Shown: in pieces, positions 1-7,140 of the stretch | How positions within the stretch are numbered: position 1 is the first letter of the stretch | Layout of the letters: the number at the start of each line of letters is the position of its first letter | IMG/VR virus record: IMGVR_UViG_3300009183_000399 | Location: 1-22,196 of that record | From: a virus | Strand: one strand, 5' to 3' | DNA: 22,196 nt | Made by a program: the position numbers and the translations under genes | The notes under the pieces: generated by a model | What the model was told of the DNA's origin: nothing | Databases searched by the model: none | What the model saw: the letters and a program-made list of their open reading frames with translations, nothing else

Positions 1-929
1 AATGCTCCGCCGACGAGGCACTTGAGACGTTAGAGATCGAGATCAATTCGCCAGGCGGATCGGTGCTTGATGGCTACCGCGTCTATAACTCGCTGATGCA
101 GATGCGCGGACGCGGCGTCGAGATCATCGCCACCGTCAACACGCTGGCAGCCTCGATGGGCAGCGTCATTCTCATGGCCGCGAACAAGGTGCGGATCGTC
201 GAGGGCGGGCGCATTATGATTCACGAAGCCAGCCAAGCAGTCGCCGGTGATAGTGAGGATCACGCCCGCGCTGCGAAATTACTGGAGGAAATATCCATCG
301 AAATTGCAGGCATCTATGCCAAGCGCACCGGCGGCGATCCCGACGAAATGCGGAAGCTGATGAAAGCCGAAACATGGATGGGCGCAGCCGAAGCCATGGA
401 GCGCAAGTTCGCGGATGAGATCGTGCAATTTGACAAGCCAGCCAAGGGCATGAGCATACTCTCTAAACTATTCCCCGGTAACGACGAAGCACTCAAGATC
501 GAAGCGGCCATCGCTGAAAACGATTCCCTTCGTGCCGACCTGACCACAGCCCACGCACTCATCGAAGAACTTAGCGGCCATGCCGAGACAATCACCCAGC
601 TTCGTGCCGAGCTTGCCACCGAGCAAGAGAAGACCGCCGAGGTGACTGAGAAAGTCGAGGAGCTTGAGAAGAAAGCCGAGGAGCTGGAAACCAAGGTCGC
701 CGAGTCAGAAAAAGAAGCCGAAGTTTCTGACGAAAAGGTCAGCGCACGCGCTGCCGAGCTGCTCGCCAGCACCGGCCACCCCGCTCCGGTCGCACTTACC
801 GGCGACAACGGCGAGGCACCGGTCAGCCACCTCAAGGCCATGGCCTCCATGAACCCAGCCGAGGCAGCCGAATACTTCGCCCTGCACAAAGCAGACATCC
901 TTTCCGATAAAAACCGCTACGCAGTCTAA
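1..929 (+). CDS. ClpP-like (S14) head maturation protease with coiled-coil scaffold-like C-terminus, 5' partial
   Basis: The reading frame is open from base 3, so the start lies upstream; the GTG at 63 is inside the protease domain. The frame before it encodes the NSPGG motif typical of ClpP oxyanion loops. Counting from the GTG, Ser31 lies in LAASMG and His54 in MIHE, matching the ClpP Ser and His. The third catalytic acid is expected near AETWMG, where a Glu seems to replace Asp. From about residue 150 to 235 the protein is a Glu/Lys/Ala-rich coiled coil, and it ends in a compact segment (HLKAMASMNPAEAAEY). Position directly before the capsid gene supports prohead protease. No separate scaffold gene lies between the two, so the coiled coil probably serves as scaffold. 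An internal ATG at 450 could start a free scaffold. Very likely head protease; scaffold role inferred. Confidence 0.9.
   Translation, partial: CSADEALETLEIEINSPGGSVLDGYRVYNSLMQMRGRGVEIIATVNTLAASMGSVILMAANKVRIVEGGRIMIHEASQAVAGDSEDHARAAKLLEEISIEIAGIYAKRTGGDPDEMRKLMKAETWMGAAEAMERKFADEIVQFDKPAKGMSILSKLFPGNDEALKIEAAIAENDSLRADLTTAHALIEELSGHAETITQLRAELATEQEKTAEVTEKVEELEKKAEELETKVAESEKEAEVSDEKVSARAAELLASTGHPAPVALTGDNGEAPVSHLKAMASMNPAEAAEYFALHKADILSDKNRYAV
450..929 (+). CDS. Possible nested scaffold protein from internal in-frame start
   Basis: An in-frame ATG at 450 begins MSILSKLFPGNDEALKIEAA, which reads like a natural N-terminus and sits exactly where the protease fold ends (after the DEIVQFDKPAKG linker). 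The product would be 159 residues, almost all coiled coil plus the short C-terminal segment. In phage lambda the scaffold Nu3 is made this way from within protease gene C. An AAGG lies just upstream (444-447), closer to the ATG than usual. Separate synthesis is inference only; the alternative is a scaffold made by self-cleavage of the full-length protein. Confidence 0.35.
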   Translation: MSILSKLFPGNDEALKIEAAIAENDSLRADLTTAHALIEELSGHAETITQLRAELATEQEKTAEVTEKVEELEKKAEELETKVAESEKEAEVSDEKVSARAAELLASTGHPAPVALTGDNGEAPVSHLKAMASMNPAEAAEYFALHKADILSDKNRYAV

Positions 930-960
930 CCAAATTTTAACTCTCAACTAACGAACCATT

Positions 961-1842
961 ATGGCCTCCATCGCAATCAACGACAAAATCTTCACCCAGA
1001 TCGCCCTCCAGGCATTTGTGGCGAAGCTCGCCCCCCTCAACGCATTCACTCGTGACTTCAGCGGAGACGCTCGTCGCAAGGGTGATGCTATCCTCGTGCC
1101 GCTCATCAGCGGTATCACTGCAACCACCTTCAACAACTCCTATGAAGTTGGCGGCGGTGCAATCAACTTCGCAACCGTCAGCATCAACAATCACCGCATC
1201 GCGTCGATTGACCTGACTGACGTTCAAGTTGCCAACAGCTCCGCAGCGGTCATGGACAACCTCGCCATCCAAGCCGGTGAGTCTCTTGCCCGCATCGTTC
1301 TCACCGACATCTGGTCTGCGATCACGGTCGCTAACTTCGGTGCCGCGATCCTCACGACCGCCGGTGCGAATTACACCATTGCTCAGATGGGCGCACTTCG
1401 CAAAGCACTTGCCCAGCGCAACGTGCCGACCGACCGCCTCAGCTTCATCTCGGACAGCGAGATTTACACCGGCCTGCTCACCTCGTCTGGTGTTGCACAA
1501 GCACTCAACTACGGCGGCGCCGAAGCGGTGCGCGAAGGTCAAATCCCACGCCTTCTCGGAATGTCGATCTATGAGTCGAACATCATCCCAGCCAACGCTC
1601 TCACCAAGCTCGGCGGATTTGTTGCTCACCCTGACTCCATCGCCATCGCAATGCGCTACCTCGAGCCACAAGCCGCCGGTGAGTATCTCGCCGCCGAGCA
1701 AGTGACCGCGAGCAACGGCATCACGATGGGCTACCGCCGCCACTATAACACCTCGACAGGTAAGCACTTCGCAAACTTCGAGTGCTTGTTCGGATTTACT
1801 CCTGCACTGACCCTCGGCCTCGCCCTGGTCACCATCCCATAA
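961..1842 (+). CDS. Major capsid protein (HK97-fold, P22-coat-like group)
   Basis: This 293-residue protein follows the protease by 31 bases and is followed by a strong terminator, as expected for the most abundant virion protein. Its N-terminus (MASIAINDKIFTQIALQ), the early segment with GDAILVPLIS, and the long Ala-rich middle with a central helix (IAQMGALRKALAQRNVP) resemble capsid proteins of the P22 coat/gene 5-like group. The region ISDSEIYTGLL followed by the LLGMSIYESNIIP segment matches the usual A-domain order. No N-terminal propeptide is obvious, so the upstream fused coiled coil may take the place of a delta domain. The start ATG lacks a Shine-Dalgarno sequence; its leader is CA-rich (ctcaactaacgaaccatt). 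Capsid identity rests on context plus sequence character. Confidence 0.88.
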   Translation: MASIAINDKIFTQIALQAFVAKLAPLNAFTRDFSGDARRKGDAILVPLISGITATTFNNSYEVGGGAINFATVSINNHRIASIDLTDVQVANSSAAVMDNLAIQAGESLARIVLTDIWSAITVANFGAAILTTAGANYTIAQMGALRKALAQRNVPTDRLSFISDSEIYTGLLTSSGVAQALNYGGAEAVREGQIPRLLGMSIYESNIIPANALTKLGGFVAHPDSIAIAMRYLEPQAAGEYLAAEQVTASNGITMGYRRHYNTSTGKHFANFECLFGFTPALTLGLALVTIP

Positions 1843-1863
1843 TCTCCCTCGGTTGTGTCTCAG

Positions 1864-1895
1864 CCGTCAGCCTCGCAAGGGGCTGGCGGTTTTTT
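1864..1895 (+). terminator. Rho-independent terminator after the capsid gene
   Basis: The arms CCGTCAGCC (1864-1872) and GGCTGGCGG (1881-1889) pair over nine positions with one G-U pair, around an 8-base loop, and are followed by six T (1890-1895). It lies 22 bases after the capsid stop and should limit read-through into the glycosyltransferase genes. Confidence 0.85.
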
Positions 1896-1938
1896 CGTGT
1901 TGCAAGCTCCCCCTGCTTGCATTACATCACCCGCAGAT

Positions 1939-3591
1939 ATGAAAAACAAACTGAGCCTTTGCGTCATCACCGGCAACGCCGAAAACTACATCACCCGTTT
2001 CCTCGATCATTTCGAGAAGATCGCCGACGAGATTATTGTGGTGAGGGCAATCGGCAACCAAGAGCCAGATAACACGCTGAAGATCGCCATGCAGAGCGGG
2101 TGCATCATCGGCGAGTATCTCAACTTCCACGACTGGCCGCACGTCGATGACTTCGCGGCAGCTCGCAACGCTGCCCTCGACCTCGCCACCGGCGACTGGC
2201 TCATGTGGGCCGATACGGACGACATCATCACGCCGGAGGACTGCGCAACGATCCGCAAGATGCTGCCGCAGCTCGGTGACGACATCCAAGGCGTGCTCAT
2301 GCCCTACGCTGTTCCCGACGATGGCATCACATTGCACCGAGAACGCCTCTGGAGGCGAGGGGCGGCGCGGTGGCACAACCCCATCCATGAGTCGCTCAAG
2401 TTCGCCCCTGACGTTCCTATGGCTCGTTTCGACAAGGTGCAGATCCTCCACCTCCCCCACGGCAAGCGCAAGGCCACCAGCGACGAGCGCAACCTGCGGA
2501 TTCTTCGCTCGATCCCCGAGGACGAGATCACAAGCAGCCAGCTATTTTACACGATGCAGAGCGAGCGGGCGCTCGGCCAGATCGAGGAGGCGAGCGCAAC
2601 TGCGGCCAAGCTCTGCATGGCACCCGACGCAGGGCAGCCTGAGCGCTACGAGGCGTTTCTCGTCATGGGTCAGATGGTGCCGGACGCAGCCACCCGTTCG
2701 CAGCTCTACCTGCAAGCCATCGCCGTTTCACCTGATCGGCGCGAAGCATACGCCGAGCTGGCAATGGAGGCTCTGAAAGCCAACCAGTTCCCGCTCGCGC
2801 TTAGCTGGTCTGAGGTGATGACCTGCCTGCCGCAGCCATCGGCATGGTGGTGGAACAGCCGCAAGAAATTCTACGGCTGGCAGGGCGTGCAGGTGCGCGG
2901 CATGTGCCTGCGGGCGAACGACCGCTACGAGGAGGCCGATGTCATCGAGGCGAACCATTTCGCACGGCACGGCGCGAAGATCAGCCTGCTCCATGCCACC
3001 CGCGGCAGGCCAGCGATGGCCTACAAGGCACGGGCGACATGGCTTGACAGGGCAGCAGACCCCGACGCGATCGAGCACATCTTCGCACTAGATCCAGACG
3101 ATGAGACAATCGGGCCGTTTATCACTTGCCGCCACGTTCTCAACTCTGGTCAAGGACCGGTGGCAGCATGGAACGAGGCGGCAAAGTTTTCCAATGGCGA
3201 GATCCTCATCCAACTCAGTGACGACTGGCAGCCGCCCATGCACTGGGACAAGCTCATCCTCAAGGCGATGGGTGACACATCCAAACCGGCTGTCTTAGCA
3301 GTATCGGACGGACACCGCACCGACAACCTGCTCTGCATGGCGATCCTGACCCGTGCTCGCTATAAGGTGCAGGAATACCTCTTCCACCCTGAGTTTTTCA
3401 GCATGTTCTCCGACAACCACTTCACCGACCGTGCATACGCCGACGACGTGGTGATCGAGGCGAAGGAGATCGTAATCGAGCACATGCACCCGGCGTTCGG
3501 ACTTGCCGAGATGGATGAGACGTATGCCCGCAGCAACGCGCCGGCAAACTACGAAGCTGGGCTGGCAACCTACGAAAAATTGAAGGCATGA
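1939..3591 (+). CDS. Two-domain GT2-type glycosyltransferase with helical-repeat linker
   Basis: The 550-residue protein from ATG 1939 opens with a beta strand (LSLCVITGNAENYI) as in GT-A folds. It has the DFAAARNAAL motif (71-80) and the metal/nucleotide-binding DTDD at 92-95, typical of GT2 enzymes that add sugars from nucleotide sugars. Residues about 195-340 look like TPR-type helical repeats. From about 348 (KISLLHATRGRP) a second GT-A-like domain follows, with SDDW at 427-430. The family KNE motif near the N-terminus appears here as GNAE. A GTG at 1855 in frame is rejected because it would place coding sequence through the terminator. The next gene starts at the overlapping ATGA. Expected to act in the host cytoplasm on a virion protein or host surface precursor; the acceptor is unknown. 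Confidence 0.82.
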   Translation: MKNKLSLCVITGNAENYITRFLDHFEKIADEIIVVRAIGNQEPDNTLKIAMQSGCIIGEYLNFHDWPHVDDFAAARNAALDLATGDWLMWADTDDIITPEDCATIRKMLPQLGDDIQGVLMPYAVPDDGITLHRERLWRRGAARWHNPIHESLKFAPDVPMARFDKVQILHLPHGKRKATSDERNLRILRSIPEDEITSSQLFYTMQSERALGQIEEASATAAKLCMAPDAGQPERYEAFLVMGQMVPDAATRSQLYLQAIAVSPDRREAYAELAMEALKANQFPLALSWSEVMTCLPQPSAWWWNSRKKFYGWQGVQVRGMCLRANDRYEEADVIEANHFARHGAKISLLHATRGRPAMAYKARATWLDRAADPDAIEHIFALDPDDETIGPFITCRHVLNSGQGPVAAWNEAAKFSNGEILIQLSDDWQPPMHWDKLILKAMGDTSKPAVLAVSDGHRTDNLLCMAILTRARYKVQEYLFHPEFFSMFSDNHFTDRAYADDVVIEAKEIVIEHMHPAFGLAEMDETYARSNAPANYEAGLATYEKLKA

Positions 3592-3794
3592 GTCACAAAG
3601 GCGACTGGCACCGGCTGGGCGATGCACCGGCATACCGAAACAACTACGACGCAATTTTTAGAAAAAACAAAAGCAATGATCCTATCCATACTGACCCCGA
3701 CGATACCGGGACGCGAGAAGCAGCTGCAATCCCTCCAACAAAAGATCGAAAGACAGATCGGCGGGCAAGCCGTCGAGCACCTGATTCTGAGTGA
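3588..3794 (+). CDS. Small phage peptide (KGD...NYDAIF type), probably ending near 3679 by a -1 shift
   Basis: The gene starts at an ATGA overlap with the glycosyltransferase stop. Its first 27 codons give a compact peptide (MSHKGDWHRLGDAPAY, then RNNYDAIFRKN) resembling the very short phage proteins with a KGD/KGS start and an N-x-D-x-IF end, from memory of such families. The open frame runs on to 3794, but the last 40 codons overlap the next gene out of frame and look like a shadow. An in-phase A AAA AAC heptamer lies at 3662-3668. A -1 slip there gives three more codons and a TGA at 3677-3679 that overlaps the ATG of the next gene. So the true product may be about 30 residues. A one-base loss in the A run is the alternative. 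Function unknown. Confidence 0.55.
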   Translation: MSHKGDWHRLGDAPAYRNNYDAIFRKNKSNDPIHTDPDDTGTREAAAIPPTKDRKTDRRASRRAPDSE

Positions 3795-4239
3795 CAACCG
3801 CAAGCGCAGCATCGGCGCGAAGCGGCAGGCACTGCTCAACATCGCGCGGGGGCAATACATCGCGTTCGTGGACGATGATGACGACATTGCCGACAACTAC
3901 GTCGAGGAGCTGCTGACTGCCGCAGCCAGCGGTGCCGACGTGATTACGTTTATGCAGGCGGCGACCTACAACGGCAAAAAAAGCGTGGTCGATTTCCAAC
4001 TGCGGCAAGTCGATCAGTATTTTAATCCAGGCGGCATCACGATCCGAGATGCGTGGCACGTCAACGCATGGCGCAGATCCCGCGTAGCGCATTGCCAATT
4101 CGGCGAGACGAACTACGGCGAGGATTTAACATGGTGTCTGCAAGCCCGGCGGATGGCCGAGACGACCGTTCACATTCCAAAGATCCTGCACTTCTACCGC
4201 CACGACGCAGCGACCACCGCGGCGCCGGAGCCAAGTTGA
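3676..4239 (+). CDS. GT2-family glycosyltransferase (single GT-A domain)
   Basis: From ATG 3676 the 187-residue protein begins MILSILTPTIPGREKQLQ, the usual GT2 first strand and loop. It carries SIGAKRQALL followed by YIAFVDDDDDI, an extended DxD metal-binding motif. Later NYGEDLTWC matches the ED motif with the likely catalytic base, and it ends with LHFYRHD. The frame is open back to 3622, but the added residues do not resemble a GT start. The leader is A-rich without Shine-Dalgarno. It follows the two-domain glycosyltransferase and the tiny peptide gene, so these probably act in one glycosylation pathway. Short for the family, so acceptor recognition may be supplied by a partner. Confidence 0.8.
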   Translation: MILSILTPTIPGREKQLQSLQQKIERQIGGQAVEHLILSDNRKRSIGAKRQALLNIARGQYIAFVDDDDDIADNYVEELLTAAASGADVITFMQAATYNGKKSVVDFQLRQVDQYFNPGGITIRDAWHVNAWRRSRVAHCQFGETNYGEDLTWCLQARRMAETTVHIPKILHFYRHDAATTAAPEPS

Positions 4240-4255
4240 CACCCAACTCCATAGC

Positions 4256-4573
4256 ATGAGCGGCATTGATGACTTTTTGAACGGCGGACACACAGAGACG
4301 GATGACCTTATCGGCACGCGAACGATGGTCTGCGCTGGGCAGACGTTCGCGGTCGTGTTTAACGATGCGCGGAAAAGCTACGAGGGCGCTCTGGGCGGGC
4401 TAGAAAGCGACCTGCAAGCGACCGTGGTCGCGCAGCCGGGGGCAGTCACCAACGCCGTCAGCCTCCTCCAGAAACGCTGCACCATCGACGGCGACCCGTT
4501 CCGCGTGGCAGAGGTGGCAGTTGGCAACGTGGCCATCACGTTCACGCTGGCAAGTGCCGGTGATGCGCGGTAA
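4256..4573 (+). CDS. Hypothetical structural protein, head-closure candidate
   Basis: The 105-residue protein is not recognised by motif. It has a short polar N-terminus (MSGIDDFLNGGHTETDDLIG) and then alternating beta-rich segments ending with FRVAEVAVGNVAITFTLAS. Size, beta content and position between the capsid gene and the gp10-like and tail-terminator candidates match a head-closure (stopper) protein of HK97-type neck modules. That role is inferred from gene order only. No Shine-Dalgarno sequence is present. Confidence 0.65.
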   Translation: MSGIDDFLNGGHTETDDLIGTRTMVCAGQTFAVVFNDARKSYEGALGGLESDLQATVVAQPGAVTNAVSLLQKRCTIDGDPFRVAEVAVGNVAITFTLASAGDAR

Positions 4574-4583
4574 AAAAAAGGTC

Positions 4584-4612
4584 TTTACAAGATCGTCGGC
4601 ATTGCCTAGTTT
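4584..4612 (+). promoter_or_regulatory. Promoter with palindromic spacer, upstream of the ligase gene
   Basis: A -35-like TTTACA (4584-4589), a 17-base spacer and TAGTTT (4607-4612) form a sigma-70 style promoter. The spacer ends with GGCATTGCC (4598-4606), a palindrome around its central base, touching the -10 box. A second promoter with the same architecture lies at 16940-16968. Seven bases after the -10 box is the A of the ligase ATG at 4619. Confidence 0.6.
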
Positions 4613-4618
4613 CACGGC

Positions 4619-5143
4619 ATGCAACCAACTCTCCTGCGCGACTACCAAGGCCAACCCGTTGACGGATGGCTGATGAGCGAGAAGCTCGACGGCTGGCGCG
4701 TTATGTGGAACGGTGCTGAGTTCGTGACTCGCGAGGGCAACGTGCTGGCCGCCCCCGCATGGTTCAAAGCTGGCATGCCAGCGGTCGCACTCGACGGCGA
4801 GCTGTTCGCCGGTCGTGGCAATTTTAACGCGATCCAGACACTCATGGCCGCAGGCTGGCACGGCCTGACCTTTCAAGCGTTCGACGCGCCAAGCGCCGCA
4901 CCGTTCCGCGCCCGCTACAAGCACCTGCTGACCCTCGACCTCCCCGCCCACGTCGGCATCGTCAAGCAGATCCGCTGCACTGACACCCGCCACCTTGTCG
5001 AGTATGCCGATGAGATCGTCATCGCAGGCGGCGAGGGTGCCGTGGTGCGCAACCCACGCGCCCGCTACGTCGCCGGACGCACCGACGACGTTCTGCGCTG
5101 GGTGCCGCAATGCCCGCGCATGAATCGCCGCAAGGCTGCGTGA
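4619..5143 (+). CDS. ATP-dependent DNA ligase-like protein, adenylation domain only
   Basis: The 174-residue protein has motif I EKLDGWR (21-27, nucleotide-accepting Lys22), the TREGN segment (37-41), motif III LDGELF (58-63), an aromatic-rich stretch at 84-89 like IIIa, and motif IV EGAVVRNP (139-146). This identifies a covalent nucleotidyltransferase of the ATP-dependent DNA ligase type. Motif V, normally a K-x-K after strand LLK, reads VLRWVPQ at 158-164 with no lysine, and there is no OB-fold: the chain stops ten residues later in a basic tail. Full phage ligases have both. It may therefore be a minimal ligase, a partner-dependent enzyme, or a degenerate copy. It sits alone among head-to-tail genes with its own promoter, like a moron gene. 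Confidence 0.85.
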   Translation: MQPTLLRDYQGQPVDGWLMSEKLDGWRVMWNGAEFVTREGNVLAAPAWFKAGMPAVALDGELFAGRGNFNAIQTLMAAGWHGLTFQAFDAPSAAPFRARYKHLLTLDLPAHVGIVKQIRCTDTRHLVEYADEIVIAGGEGAVVRNPRARYVAGRTDDVLRWVPQCPRMNRRKAA

Positions 5144-5183
5144 GTTTTGACTCCGCGCCTATTGCGTGGACACGAAGATTGAA

Positions 5184-5861
5184 ATGGACAAGGCGACCAT
5201 CGCCAAGTTCGAGCGCACGCTGGCTGAGTTTGCCGAGGTCACCGGCAAGACCGCCGAGGACGGCATGAAGCGCATCGCCAAGGCATCTTGCAAGCGTCTT
5301 GCCTCGACCGTGCAACCCTACGGACTGAAAGGCGGAAGACTGGCGAAGTTTCAAAAGAGTGTGGCTGCCCAGGTAGATCGGGCATGGTTCGGGACAAACC
5401 TCGGCGCATTTCCGGCGACCAATAACATGAAGGATGCGCACTATGCCGCTCGCCGAAATGGCGTGGTGCCGAAGCGACTTTTCCGCAAGGAGAAGGGCAA
5501 GCCGTGGCTGGCATTGATCCCGGCATCCGAGCGCGACACCTACAAAAAGATCGCCATGGAAAAGGTCGGACGCGCCAAAGCCGCGTGGGTCAAAATCGCC
5601 AACGACCTCGGCAAGCCGAAGATGAGCGGTCTTGATTCGATCATCACCCGCCATCTTCCTGCTGCACGCGGCAGCCACACCGTCAGCGGCTCAGGCATCC
5701 AGACCGCCGTGACAATTTCCAACGATGTGACCTACATCAAAAAGATACAATACACCGAGGACGTGGCAAAAGCTGCTGCCGAGGGTATGAAGAACGGCCT
5801 GAAATGGATGACGATCACAACCGCTAAAACCATCGAGAAAGCCAACCGGCAACTGCAATGA
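5184..5861 (+). CDS. Neck/tail-completion protein candidate (HK97 gp10-like position)
   Basis: From ATG 5184 the protein has 225 residues and opens with a helical segment (MDKATIAKFERTLAEFAEVT) like minor tail and tail-completion proteins that join head and tail. An alternative GTG at 5166 adds six residues. The middle is basic (RRNGVVPKRLFRKEKGKPW), and the C-terminus has the beta strand TAVTISNDVTYIKKIQY followed by a helix, as in gp10-like proteins. It overlaps the next gene by ATGA. Gene order (before the tail terminator and tail tube) supports the assignment; no catalytic motif is seen. Confidence 0.65.
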   Translation: MDKATIAKFERTLAEFAEVTGKTAEDGMKRIAKASCKRLASTVQPYGLKGGRLAKFQKSVAAQVDRAWFGTNLGAFPATNNMKDAHYAARRNGVVPKRLFRKEKGKPWLALIPASERDTYKKIAMEKVGRAKAAWVKIANDLGKPKMSGLDSIITRHLPAARGSHTVSGSGIQTAVTISNDVTYIKKIQYTEDVAKAAAEGMKNGLKWMTITTAKTIEKANRQLQ

Positions 5862-6286
5862 CTACCTCCCAACGAATCAAACTCTCCCTCATCGCCATCC
5901 TTGAAGAAAACAAGCCGGACGAATCAATTATGGTTGTTGACGCGAAGCAACGCAGCGAGCTGGCCTTGCCGCTGCTGGCCGTGGACGTGACATCTGCCGC
6001 CGCACACAGCGAGGCACTCCAGACCGTCGAGCGGATCGAGCTGACCGCCACCCTCCGCGTCCACGCTGGGGATGATGACGACATTGACGGATGGATTGAC
6101 CAGATCGAGACGATCCTGACCGACGTGAGTTTTATGAAAGCTGCCACCAGCGACCTTGTGAAAGTGTATGCGTGGACATATTCCGGCAGCGTGCAGGAGT
6201 GGGATGAAAGCATTCTTGAGGTATCATTCACCATCGAAACCCTCTGCTCGCGATTCGACCCGCAGGCGCAGAACGACCCGCCGTGA
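5858..6286 (+). CDS. Tail terminator candidate
   Basis: A 142-residue acidic protein, translationally coupled by ATGA to the gene before. It starts with a helix (MTTSQRIKLSLIAILEEN) and continues with alternating strands, including ERIELTATLRVHAGDDDD and a late LEVSFTIETLCSRF strand. This pattern and its place just before the tail-tube candidate match tail-terminator proteins such as lambda gpU, which cap the tail tube. Sequence similarity alone would not identify it. Confidence 0.6.
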   Translation: MTTSQRIKLSLIAILEENKPDESIMVVDAKQRSELALPLLAVDVTSAAAHSEALQTVERIELTATLRVHAGDDDDIDGWIDQIETILTDVSFMKAATSDLVKVYAWTYSGSVQEWDESILEVSFTIETLCSRFDPQAQNDPP

Positions 6287-6321
6287 TTTGACATGGCCGC
6301 CAAGTTGAACTCTTCAAACTT

Positions 6322-6696
6322 ATGGCCGCCACAGTTTACACCGCATCCACCGCCGCAGATCTTGAGTATGGCATCGTCAATGAGACGAACATCATTCTCA
6401 CCTCATTCTCCCGCAACGTCAGCTCGGTGAAAACCGAAGTGCGCGATGCGGACAACGATGTTGTCGCCGTAGCCTATTCCGGCCTGACCGCAGCCATCAC
6501 GCTTGATGGATTCATCAACGGCACCGCGACCTATGACGTGGCCGCCCTGCTCACCCTCGCCAACGACACCGACACCAGCGGCCTGAGCGGCGGCACGATC
6601 ATCGTCGATTCTGTCAATGAGTCCACCGCTCAAGGCGAGTTCAAGCGCATCTCAGTCTCGGCAACGCAATACGCGTCCACGATGACCGAAGCCTAA
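6322..6696 (+). CDS. Major tail (tube) protein candidate
   Basis: The 124-residue protein is rich in Thr, Ala, Val and Asp and consists mainly of short beta strands (TNIILTSFSRNVSSVKTEV, then VAVAYSGLTAAITLDGFING). Together with its position between the tail-terminator candidate and the tail-assembly chaperones, this points to the tail-tube subunit. It is short for that role. A hairpin follows its stop codon, which would fit high independent expression. No Shine-Dalgarno is present; the leader is aactcttcaaactt. Confidence 0.65.
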   Translation: MAATVYTASTAADLEYGIVNETNIILTSFSRNVSSVKTEVRDADNDVVAVAYSGLTAAITLDGFINGTATYDVAALLTLANDTDTSGLSGGTIIVDSVNESTAQGEFKRISVSATQYASTMTEA

Positions 6697-6703
6697 CCCT
6701 CAC

Positions 6704-6733
6704 AGCCGATGGCACCCCGGCTAATGGGTGCCA
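6704..6733 (+). other. Intercistronic hairpin after the tail-tube gene
   Basis: TGGCACCC (6710-6717) and GGGTGCCA (6726-6733) form a perfect 8-bp stem with an 8-base loop. No T run follows, so it is not a standard terminator; it may protect the upstream mRNA 3' end or weaken read-through. A second, mutually exclusive pairing exists between AGCCG (6704-6708) and CGGCT (6718-6722). Confidence 0.55.
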
Positions 6734-6740
6734 AATAAAT

Positions 6741-7130
6741 ATGACAAACAGGACAGAACTTTTCCACACGACCAATATCAAGGTCGCCACTGCGCTTCTG
6801 ACGCTCGGATTCGAGAAGATCACGATCAGCTCACTGACCCGCACCGACGGCAAAAACAGCATTGTGTTCTGGTTTACCGGCACAAATGCAGAAGGGCTTA
6901 AAGCCAGTGACGTTTTCCACGGCATGACCAAAGGCGGGCAGGCACTTGCCCGCAAGGAGCCTGAGCACATCGTCAACTACCTGCGCTGCTATGCGAATAA
7001 CCGCGACGAGCTGATTGCCGACATCCACAACACGCCGAAGATGGTCGTGATTGAAAAGGACGGCCAGAAAATAGCCATCAGCGCGAACGCCAGCGAGGAG
7101 ACAAAACGGCAAATTGCCGAGATGATTTAA
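6741..7130 (+). CDS. Small tail-cluster protein of unknown function (DUF5659-like)
   Basis: The 129-residue protein begins with TTNIKVATALLTLGFEKITI, a segment like DUF5659 proteins in which a strand and helix are followed by a second strand (here NSIVFWFTGT). It then has helices (KEPEHIVNYLRCYANNRDEL) and a final strand pair (PKMVVIEKDGQKIAIS). The family link is from memory and weak. It lies between the tail-tube and chaperone genes; a tail-assembly role is possible but unproven. Confidence 0.6.
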   Translation: MTNRTELFHTTNIKVATALLTLGFEKITISSLTRTDGKNSIVFWFTGTNAEGLKASDVFHGMTKGGQALARKEPEHIVNYLRCYANNRDELIADIHNTPKMVVIEKDGQKIAISANASEETKRQIAEMI

Positions 7131-7140
7131 TTACAAAAAT

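Noticed and set aside
314-898. Long minus-strand ORF under the protease gene
   Set aside because: Low-complexity Ser/Ala translation, the mirror of a Glu/Lys coiled coil; no minus-strand operon exists.
937-1767. 276-residue minus-strand ORF opposite the capsid gene
   Set aside because: Shadow of the capsid gene; the + strand has strong context and terminator support.
1855-1938. GTG start for the large glycosyltransferase at 1855
   Set aside because: The added residues are encoded by the terminator hairpin; the ATG at 1939 begins the GT-A fold.
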